From a virus: a stretch of DNA of 28,508 bases. The DNA lies in the IMG/VR virus record IMGVR_UViG_3300047369_000310, positions 1 to 28,508 of that record; one strand, given 5' to 3'. How positions within the stretch are numbered: position 1 is the first letter of the stretch; each line of letters opens with the position of its first letter. The notes under the pieces were generated by a model. That model saw only the letters and a program-made list of their open reading frames with translations. It searched no databases and was not told the origin of the DNA. This document shows positions 21,715 through 28,508 of this stretch, piece by piece. The position numbers and the translations under genes were made by a program.

Positions 21715-22169
21715 GCTAAGATCCTCCAGTAAATTCCGTCCCAGATAAACTGAACATATAAACCAGCAACATCTAAAACAAATACGCTATCGGTATTTCC
21801 AAATTTATTCAAAAATAGCTGTCCATTACTGGCTGTTAGCGTGACATTATTTATAGCCCATGTTGCTTTAAAATCAACTAGTTCCAGCACATCACCAACG
21901 TGAGGAACAACTCCCGCTGATTCAAATGGCATAGTTAATGATAGCGCACTTGCACTAGTATCAATTAACCATCTAAGTCCGCATGATAAACTTGTATCTG
22001 TATTGACAACTTCCCATCTCGTTCGTTGGAGTTCAAACCCCCCAATATCACTACCATCATGTACAACCGCTGTTTTTTTATCGGTATCTACCGTAAGTTC
22101 AGCTAACGCACCTGTAAATAGTGCGTGTTCGGAAGTTGTGCCCTTTCTAAATTGTACCTGAGTGGTCAT
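21711..22169 (-). CDS. Virion protein with Mtd-like N-terminal domain
   Basis: 152 residues. Residues 4-45, QVQFRKGTTSEHALFTGALA then ELTVDTDKKTAVVHDGSDIGG, form the short domain found at the N-terminus of the major tropism determinant of Bordetella phage and of many fibre proteins (usually RRGT...F.G..GE.T.DT.K....VHDG). The rest is beta-rich and ends VAGLYVQFIWDGIYWRIL, typical of small tip or fibre-end domains. An exact late promoter lies 27 bases upstream; no Shine-Dalgarno is visible. It probably docks to or forms part of a fibre; this is inference from domain and position. Confidence 0.8.
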   Translation of the reverse strand: MTTQVQFRKGTTSEHALFTGALAELTVDTDKKTAVVHDGSDIGGFELQRTRWEVVNTDTSLSCGLRWLIDTSASALSLTMPFESAGVVPHVGDVLELVDFKATWAINNVTLTASNGQLFLNKFGNTDSVFVLDVAGLYVQFIWDGIYWRILA

Positions 22170-22195
22170 TATTAGCGCACAGTTTTTCTATGATC

Positions 22196-22203
22196 TATTT
22201 ATA
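22196..22203 (-). promoter_or_regulatory. T4-type late promoter TATAAATA
   Basis: Exact TATAAATA on the minus strand, 27 bases before the ATG of the Mtd-like gene and four bases after the stop of the giant repeat gene. Flanked as CTATAAATAG, like the gp17 copy. Confidence 0.85.
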
Positions 22204-22206
22204 GAA

Positions 22207-25200
22207 TTAAATCATCCAAACATATGTGCGAGGTGGTTGGAACAACTCAACTTGTACAATTCCAAATCCACTAATTGCGATTGAACCACTTGCAATATAA
22301 GGAGCACGTGCAAATGCCTCATCTCCATTAATAAATCCGAACAACGTTCCAGATCCGGCATAAGCACGGGATCTGATACTCGTACTAATACCATTAACGT
22401 TAATTTTAACGAATGGTTGCTCAGAGAATGTAAGTAATGGATCTCCGGATGTTCCTTGAAGTGTAAATTTGCCAGGAGTACCAAGTTCTCTTGCGGTAAT
22501 TTTTTCTGATATTCTTTCTCCCGCAAACGAGAAGAGCATTTGTCTCTCGTCTGGGTTGACAGTGAGAGATTCTGCTGCACCAGATAGAGTTGGGATAATA
22601 CCAAACCCAACAAAATCTCTTGCTCTTGTAGTAGTTGCATTTCCACTGAGAGGAATTGTTCCTTCTCCAGTATGTGCAAATCTGACAAGAACACCAGCTT
22701 CTCCGGATGCCTTGAATAGTCCACCCTGACTGACTTCTCTTGCAGTTGTATTTTCTGTTCCCGCACCAATGAACGAGAAGAGCATTTGCCTCTCGTCTGG
22801 ATTGAAGGTAACCGATTCTGCAGATCCCGATAGTTTTCTGAGTGAACCAGAACCAATATGTAGTACGGAGATTTTGTTGATAGAATCTCCAGAGACCTTG
22901 AACAGAACTTGTTCTGTCTGCGGTACAACTCCAGTAGATTCTGATACTCCACCAAATCCGAAGAGTGAACCAGTACCAATAATACTGCGATGAGTGGTGA
23001 AGAATACCTTGCCACTGATCTTCGTCTGAACAAATGGTTGTTCTGCGAATGTAAGTAATGGATCTCCAGATGTACCAGAGAATGTAAATGTTCCACCTTG
23101 ACTGATTTCTCTGACAAGAATTCTTTCTGTACCTTCTCCTGTAAAGGAGAAGAGCATTTGCTTCTCGTCTGGGTTAAAGGTAATAGATTCAGCACTACCT
23201 GCAAGAGCAAAGATATTACCAGATCCAATGTTGTTCGGAACAAATTTCTCTGTAACAACACCAGAAATTTGAGTAGAACCAGAACCTGTATATACTGCAG
23301 AGAAGATTTCTTCACCATCTCCAGTGATATCAATCTCAACTTGTTTGATCTCAGCAACACTGAAGGATTCTGATGCTTCCCCAATGAAGGAGAAGAGCAT
23401 CTGACGTTCATCTGGATTAAACGTTACAGATTCTGCAACACCATTAATGGCGAAGATGTTACCCGATCCAATGTTATTGGGAACATATCGTACAAATACA
23501 ACACCAGAAACTCTTAGGTCAGCTTGTAGTTCTGGCGATGCAGTGAAGGATTCTGATAGACCACCAATTCCGAATAGAGAACCAGTACTAAATTCAACAA
23601 TAGATGTAGTCTCTGCAATTCTCGTTCCGGTAAACGAGAAGAGCATCTGTCTCTCTTCTGGATTGACAGTAAGAGATTCTGCAGATCCGGAGAGTGTTTT
23701 GAGTGAACCAGAACCATTGTGTAGTAGACTGAAGTTTGTTTTTGCTTCACCACTAACTGGGATAGTACCAGTAACAACCCAAGATGGTTGCCAATCAAAG
23801 GTCTCAAAGTCAGATAGCGCACCTCTGCGAATTCTGATTGTCTTCTGAATACCGAAGTAATTCTCGGTATGAGTCTCGCTTCCTTCTCCTGTAAAGGAGA
23901 AGAGCATTTGCCTCTCGTCTGGGTTGACAGTGAGAGATTCGGATGCACCAGAGAACTTCCTGAATGTACCAGTACCAACAACACTTGGAACATAATGTGT
24001 CTTGGCAATACCACTGACAGGAATAACTCCAAATGGTTGCTCTGCAAATGTAAGGATTTGAGGAGTTGTATCTCCAGATAGTCTGATTTCAGTACCTTCT
24101 TCTGGTGGATTGGCGGAGAATACTTCTTCGGATGTACCACCAAGTTTGATATGTGCTGTAAACTCTGGAAGTTTTCTGGTAATCGCTTCGGAACTAATTC
24201 CGTTAGAGAAGATAGCACCAGATCCAATAAAGTCTCTTGCTCTTGGAGTTGCAGCAACACCAGAAACGTTGATAGTTCCAAATACAAAGTGATGAACAAG
24301 TACACGTTCAACCAGATTATTAACAGTGAATAGACTTCCTGTTCCTGTGTATGGAATAGTAAAGCTTTCTGTGAGAACACCAGATAGTTTGATGTCTGTG
24401 GTAATATCTGGTGGATTGAATGATACTGCTTCCGCTGCACCATTGATTCCGAATAGTGAACCAAATCCTGTAAATATTCTTGCCCTTGGAGTTTCTGCAA
24501 TTCCAGAAACTGGAATTGTACCTTGAGATACCCAAGAAGGTTGCCAGTCGTAAGTAACAAATCTGCTGAATGGACCAGGAGATACTTTGAATAGAAGTTG
24601 TACTTCGTCTGGTGAGTATCTTCTGCTTTCTGTAGCACCACCGAATCCGAATAGAGATCCACCACCAAATGTTCGTAGACTGAATAATGGAATCGCTGCA
24701 TTGCGAACAAGAATCGGTGGAGATATATTGTTCCATTGTGGAGGAACAACAATGAATGCTTCTCCAACAATCTTGATAACTGTACTCTCGGTAAAGAGAG
24801 AAGTGTCGCGAGAATACTTCTCAACCAGTGTACCCTTGAGTGAATCAAGTTGACCGAACGGACAGACAAGACCAGTAGTATCAAGAATATGTCCGTAATC
24901 TGTCAGTCCATCTTGTGGATCTGATACATCTTGATAGTCTGCGAATACTGTTGGTACAGTTGTAAATGCAGTTAATGTATAAGTTACTCCAGGATCAATT
25001 GATAATGTAGATCCTAGAGTTACCTTTGTGCATCCAGAAGACGATGTGGTATTTGTAGAGACAACTCCATCAACATCAAGACATACACTATTTGCAGAAA
25101 GATCAACGATTCTTCCATAATCAAGTTCAGGTTCATCTCTACAGAGATCCATACTGTAAACTTCAGTATGCTTCTCTTCTGAAAGTTCACTGAGTTCTGG

Positions 25201-28200
25201 TTTCTTGGAACATAGAGTAATAGAACCAGTAGTCTCATATGCATACTGAACTCTAAGATCTCCACCACTAATTGCGAATAGAGAACCGGTGCCTTCGTGT
25301 GCAAGAAGGATTGCAGGATCTCCAGATGTTCCAACGAATGTGAAAATTGGTTCTTCGGTAGGAGGAACTGAAGTAGTAGACTCTGCTGTTCCTGTATATC
25401 CAAATAAAGTTCCTGTTCCCTTAATACCAACGGTAATACCAATTTCAGTATCACTACGGAATCCGAATAAACCATCACCTGGTTGTAGTAGACTGAAGTT
25501 AGTCTTGGAATTTCCGCCAAGTTTGATCTGACCACTACCAATTTCACTAGCAAATAGTGGGGAGATTGCAACACCACTAATATCAATAAATCCACGACCA
25601 TTATAATTTGGAGTGAATTTAACATCACTAACTCCAAAGATATCAATCTGACCGTAGATACATGCAGGTAATCCTTGTCTTGGAGTTCCAAGAATATGAC
25701 CATGATCAACCAGAGGTGAAGCATTCTCTGCAACAAATCCATAATCCAGAGTAGAAGATGGAACTGTGTATTGTGGAGTAATGGTGTAAGTAACACCAGG
25801 ATCAACTGCTAACGAATTGAGTACCTTGGTGCATCCAGTTGCAGATGTGGTATCTGTAGAAATAACACCGTCAACATCAACACAAGAAACTGCATTTGGA
25901 TCAATAATAAATCCGTAATCTGGTTCGGTAAATGGTGCAATAGAACTACAGTTGTAACTGTAAACCTTGACTTCCTCAAGGTTGTTAAATCCAAAGAGTC
26001 CACCAGAACCAACGTAATCATATACAGTTCTTTCAACTGCAGTTTGTAGCGTGAATAGAACACCACTACCAATCCAGTTGGGATTGAATGCAAACGTTGC
26101 TTCTCCAGTAAAGGAGAATAAAAGATCTCTTTCGTCTGGGTTGAAGGTAACCGAATCTGCAGCACCACTGAGAGTCGGGATAAATCCATCGCCAAATATA
26201 CCAACACCAATTCCAATCTGAGATTCACTACGGAATCCGAATAAACCATCACCTGGTTGTAGTAGACTGAAGTTGGTAATAGAATCACCACCAAGTGCTT
26301 TGATGTTTCCTGAACCAAATACAGTGACATCAAGAGGAACTCTACCTTCACCGAAGATACTAATGCCACCCCGAGATATCCAGTTAGGTGCAAGACTATT
26401 AACAGATGCACCTGTAATATCAATATGACCGTAAATACATCCAGGCATTCCGAGACGTGGAGTACCAAGAATATCTCCAAAGTCTGCAAGAGGAGCTGCG
26501 TTCTCTGAAGTTAATCCATAATCTAAGACATTAGATGCAATAGTATTTTGAGGTCTTACAGAATAAGTAACACCTTGATCAATCGTTAGTGTATTAAGTA
26601 CCTTGATACATCCAGACGTTGTTGTTTCACTCGCAGAAATAACACCGTCAACATCAACACATGCAATTGCTCCTGTGTTGATAATAAATCCATAGTCGTT
26701 CTCTGGGAAAGGAACGATAGAACTGCAGTTGTAATCGTATACTTTCTTCTCTTCAAGATTATTAAATCCGAAGATTCTTCCAGATCCAACATAGTCATAT
26801 ACAGTTTTCTCAACTGCAGTTTGTAGAGTGAATAGAACACCACTACCAATCCAGTTGGGATTAAAGGAGAATGTTGCCTCTCCAATAAGAGAGAACAATA
26901 AATCTTTTTCTTCTGGATTAAAGGTAACGGATTCTGCAACGCCACTAAGAGTTGGAATAAATCCTGTTCCGGTAATTCCAGCAGTAATACCAATCTCAGT
27001 ATCACTACGGAATCCGAATAAACCATCACCTGGTTGCAACAGAGCAAAGTTGGTAATAGAATCACCACCAAGTTTCCTGATGGTTCCTTTACCAAATACG
27101 GATACATCCAGAGGAACACTAGCTTCACCAGTAAGTTTACTGATGTATCCTCTACTTGTCCAAGTTGGATTAAACGCAAACTGCGCTCCATTTTCTGGAT
27201 CAAGATGGAACAATCCAAACGGAATAAGATTGCTAGTAATTAAGATATTACCAAAGTCTACCTGTGGTGAAGCAGGTTCTGATATTAGACCATAGTCAAT
27301 AAAGTTACTAGGAGCATTAGCACCTAGACTTACACCATAAGTTGTTCCTGGATCAATACTTGCAGTTGATCCTACACGTACAATACATCCAGAAGATGTT
27401 CCGGATAATGTTCCTGATACATCTTCAATATCACTTGGATGACATATAGTTAGATAACCATAGTCTGCCTTAGAGAATTCAATGATACTATCATTGATGT
27501 ATCTTTCTGTATGTTTTTCGTCTGATAGTTCGGGAAGTTCTGGTTTTCTGCTAACCAGTTTAAGTCCACCAGATCCAACGAACGCATTTGTAGCGCGTTG
27601 CTGTCCATTAGATAGGGTGAATAGATCTCCAAATCCTGTTTCATGTACAAGAGTAATATCTCTTGCAGTACCTGTAACCTTGCTAATATATCCGCTACTA
27701 GTCCATGTTGATACGAATGCATCGTCTGTACTTGCAATCGTAAATAGAGTACCAGAACCAAATATGCCAACACCAATACCGATAGGCGATTGTCCAAGTA
27801 CAGAGGTACTTCCAACACCATTGTGCTTCGGAGAAAATACCTCTGTGCTTGTACCACTAAGACCCTTGACTTTTCCGTCAACGATATAACCGTATACTGC
27901 TGGTGAAGTCTGTCTACCAAAGGTAAACGCAATGCCTCTACCTTCGTAAGTGCTAGTCGCCTTCCAAGACGCTTCACTAACAACTTTAACAAATCCGAAA
28001 GATTCTACATTAGTTACATAAACAACTCTGCCGTAATCTTCTAGTGTGGCATTGATATCTGAAATATTACCAAAATTTATTGTTGGTAATACTGGAGTTG
28101 TTGTATGTGTATATGTTACTGATTTTAATCCATAGTGATCCCAATCGTTTCCACTATGATCTAGTTGTATTAATCTAAATTGTGTACCTGCTGTTCTCGC

Positions 28201-28508
28201 TACAGAAGGAATTGTAATCTCTACAGATTTTAAAGCATTAAATGTAGCGTCATTATGCGCTACTACAGTATCAATAGAAGTCCACGAACTTCCATCATAA
28301 TACTCTAAGTTTAAACTCTCGGCAACAGTATCGGGATCTTCCCCACCATTGATATCATTACCTCTAATTACCTCAAAGGTCAGTGAAGAATTGATATTGT
28401 TTGGTAAACTAAATTCTACTGTTCTAGGTTTATTAGCACTATTGAATCTAATATGTCTACCAATATTAAATCCACCTGTTGCTCCTGTGCCTGTCCCTGA
28501 ATCTGTTA
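22207..28508 (-). CDS. Giant repeat-containing structural protein (5' end outside the window)
   Basis: I translated this frame from the window edge and found no stop, so at least 2,099 residues are present; a TTG near 27213 is not the real start. In reading order: a reelin-like beta-sandwich stretch (28480-28110, ending FRLIQLDHSGNDWDHYGLKS), then four copies of a module with DYG, a Cys-DVDGVIS block, GC and DPGVTY, spaced 768-798 bases, then many 35-45-residue elements alternating GSGSLFGFGG-type turns with ESVTFNPDERQMLFSF. The C-terminus reads PPRTYVWMI. All parts are beta-rich with Gly, Ser and Thr. A long fibre or baseplate-attached adhesin is likely given size, repeats and neighbours, but no domain proves it. 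The upstream promoter is not visible. Confidence 0.85.
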   Translation of the reverse strand, partial: TDSGTGTGATGGFNIGRHIRFNSANKPRTVEFSLPNNINSSLTFEVIRGNDINGGEDPDTVAESLNLEYYDGSSWTSIDTVVAHNDATFNALKSVEITIPSVARTAGTQFRLIQLDHSGNDWDHYGLKSVTYTHTTTPVLPTINFGNISDINATLEDYGRVVYVTNVESFGFVKVVSEASWKATSTYEGRGIAFTFGRQTSPAVYGYIVDGKVKGLSGTSTEVFSPKHNGVGSTSVLGQSPIGIGVGIFGSGTLFTIASTDDAFVSTWTSSGYISKVTGTARDITLVHETGFGDLFTLSNGQQRATNAFVGSGGLKLVSRKPELPELSDEKHTERYINDSIIEFSKADYGYLTICHPSDIEDVSGTLSGTSSGCIVRVGSTASIDPGTTYGVSLGANAPSNFIDYGLISEPASPQVDFGNILITSNLIPFGLFHLDPENGAQFAFNPTWTSRGYISKLTGEASVPLDVSVFGKGTIRKLGGDSITNFALLQPGDGLFGFRSDTEIGITAGITGTGFIPTLSGVAESVTFNPEEKDLLFSLIGEATFSFNPNWIGSGVLFTLQTAVEKTVYDYVGSGRIFGFNNLEEKKVYDYNCSSIVPFPENDYGFIINTGAIACVDVDGVISASETTTSGCIKVLNTLTIDQGVTYSVRPQNTIASNVLDYGLTSENAAPLADFGDILGTPRLGMPGCIYGHIDITGASVNSLAPNWISRGGISIFGEGRVPLDVTVFGSGNIKALGGDSITNFSLLQPGDGLFGFRSESQIGIGVGIFGDGFIPTLSGAADSVTFNPDERDLLFSFTGEATFAFNPNWIGSGVLFTLQTAVERTVYDYVGSGGLFGFNNLEEVKVYSYNCSSIAPFTEPDYGFIIDPNAVSCVDVDGVISTDTTSATGCTKVLNSLAVDPGVTYTITPQYTVPSSTLDYGFVAENASPLVDHGHILGTPRQGLPACIYGQIDIFGVSDVKFTPNYNGRGFIDISGVAISPLFASEIGSGQIKLGGNSKTNFSLLQPGDGLFGFRSDTEIGITVGIKGTGTLFGYTGTAESTTSVPPTEEPIFTFVGTSGDPAILLAHEGTGSLFAISGGDLRVQYAYETTGSITLCSKKPELSELSEEKHTEVYSMDLCRDEPELDYGRIVDLSANSVCLDVDGVVSTNTTSSSGCTKVTLGSTLSIDPGVTYTLTAFTTVPTVFADYQDVSDPQDGLTDYGHILDTTGLVCPFGQLDSLKGTLVEKYSRDTSLFTESTVIKIVGEAFIVVPPQWNNISPPILVRNAAIPLFSLRTFGGGSLFGFGGATESRRYSPDEVQLLFKVSPGPFSRFVTYDWQPSWVSQGTIPVSGIAETPRARIFTGFGSLFGINGAAEAVSFNPPDITTDIKLSGVLTESFTIPYTGTGSLFTVNNLVERVLVHHFVFGTINVSGVAATPRARDFIGSGAIFSNGISSEAITRKLPEFTAHIKLGGTSEEVFSANPPEEGTEIRLSGDTTPQILTFAEQPFGVIPVSGIAKTHYVPSVVGTGTFRKFSGASESLTVNPDERQMLFSFTGEGSETHTENYFGIQKTIRIRRGALSDFETFDWQPSWVVTGTIPVSGEAKTNFSLLHNGSGSLKTLSGSAESLTVNPEERQMLFSFTGTRIAETTSIVEFSTGSLFGIGGLSESFTASPELQADLRVSGVVFVRYVPNNIGSGNIFAINGVAESVTFNPDERQMLFSFIGEASESFSVAEIKQVEIDITGDGEEIFSAVYTGSGSTQISGVVTEKFVPNNIGSGNIFALAGSAESITFNPDEKQMLFSFTGEGTERILVREISQGGTFTFSGTSGDPLLTFAEQPFVQTKISGKVFFTTHRSIIGTGSLFGFGGVSESTGVVPQTEQVLFKVSGDSINKISVLHIGSGSLRKLSGSAESVTFNPDERQMLFSFIGAGTENTTAREVSQGGLFKASGEAGVLVRFAHTGEGTIPLSGNATTTRARDFVGFGIIPTLSGAAESLTVNPDERQMLFSFAGERISEKITARELGTPGKFTLQGTSGDPLLTFSEQPFVKINVNGISTSIRSRAYAGSGTLFGFINGDEAFARAPYIASGSIAISGFGIVQVELFQPPRTYVWMI
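22529..23930 (-). repeat. Six near-identical NPDERQMLFSF repeats
   Basis: The plus-strand string gagaagagcat occurs at 22529, 22775, 23147, 23390, 23636 and 23897 (one copy begins gagaag in slightly different flanks), each within a longer conserved stretch encoding ES(V/L)T.NPDERQMLFSF. Spacings are 246, 372, 243, 246 and 261 bases. More diverged copies follow upstream (for example near 26110 and 26890). Confidence 0.85.
24850..27470 (-). repeat. Four-copy protein module, period about 768-798 bp
   Basis: The codon for D of the DYG motif lies at 27465, 26697, 25920 and 25122, giving spacings of 768, 777 and 798 bases. Copies two and three share long blocks, such as IGSGVLFTLQTAVE and CVDVDGVIS; the first and last are more diverged. 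At DNA level a stretch of over 30 bases around 27005, 26228 and 25454 is almost identical in three copies. Confidence 0.85.

Noticed and set aside
22212-23411. Long alternative reading frame (about 400 codons) inside the giant repeat gene, and a similar one at 23514-24884
   Set aside because: Composition is Leu/Ser/Gln/Arg-biased and it repeats only because the DNA repeats beneath it; the other frame gives the coherent beta-repeat protein and continues through the whole region.
27211-27213. TTG as the start of the giant structural gene
   Set aside because: The frame stays open upstream to the window edge and keeps encoding the same modules (a further DYG/GC/DPGTTY copy and a reelin-like stretch), so the real start is outside the window.
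1-28508. tRNA genes, CRISPR arrays, insertion sequences, attachment sites
   Set aside because: I looked for cloverleaf-like stretches, regularly spaced short repeats and transposase motifs and saw none; the only regular repeats are in-frame protein repeats.

Overview
The window comes from a T4-like myovirus of marine picocyanobacteria (a cyanomyovirus infecting Synechococcus or Prochlorococcus). The DNA is AT-rich. Every gene I accept lies on the minus strand, so the map reads from high to low coordinates. Gene order matches the T4 virion module: fibre and structural genes, then gp13 (neck), gp14 (neck), gp15 (tail completion), gp16 (small terminase), gp17 (large terminase), gp18 (tail sheath) and the start of gp19 (tail tube). 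Cyanophage origin is shown by a plastocyanin gene, a gnd fragment, a 2OG-Fe(II) oxygenase and a nuclease packed between gp16 and gp17. That interval falls in the g15-g18 'hyperplastic' region known in cyanomyoviruses.

Layout in transcription order. (1) 28508-22207 is one giant reading frame of at least 2,099 codons, open through the window edge. It starts with a reelin-like beta-sandwich stretch and continues into layered internal repeats. (2) 22169-21346 holds two small virion proteins, one with a receptor-binding-type (Mtd-like) N-terminus. (3) 21334-16643 encodes a 1,563-residue fibre-like protein with five carbohydrate-binding-like repeats, a beta-helix-type region and fibre motifs. (4) 16593-16270 encodes a small beta-rich virion protein. 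(5) 16235-12098 is a two-gene cassette (large adhesin-like protein plus small chaperone-like partner) present twice in tandem. (6) 12048-8602 is the tightly coupled gp13-gp14-gp15-gp16 operon, with overlaps of 1-4 bases. (7) 8574-4286 is the accessory region: 2OG oxygenase, a basic DUF6321-like protein, a Cys-rich 58-aa protein, a membrane protein, plastocyanin, truncated gnd, a run of tiny overlapping genes (including 25- and 57-codon ones), an SNase-fold nuclease and several small proteins. (8) 4258-1 is gp17, a Cys4 zinc-finger protein, gp18 and the first 13 codons of gp19.

Regulation can be read directly. The T4 late-promoter octamer NATAAATA (mostly exact TATAAATA) occurs on the minus strand at eight gene junctions, often touching the stop codon of the gene before. 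At gp13 the late promoter overlaps the 5' arm of a terminator-like hairpin. Read-through RNA could fold the hairpin while RNA started at that promoter could not.

Most notable: the duplicated fibre/partner cassette with a locally near-identical DNA patch, the modular giant repeat protein, the promoter/terminator overlap at gp13, the gnd fragment that ends where the next gene begins, similar Gly-rich domains inserted in sheath and neck proteins, and a canonical EF-hand loop at the C-terminus of gp15. I saw no tRNA, rRNA, CRISPR array or transposable element, and no gene-free stretch longer than 300 bases.
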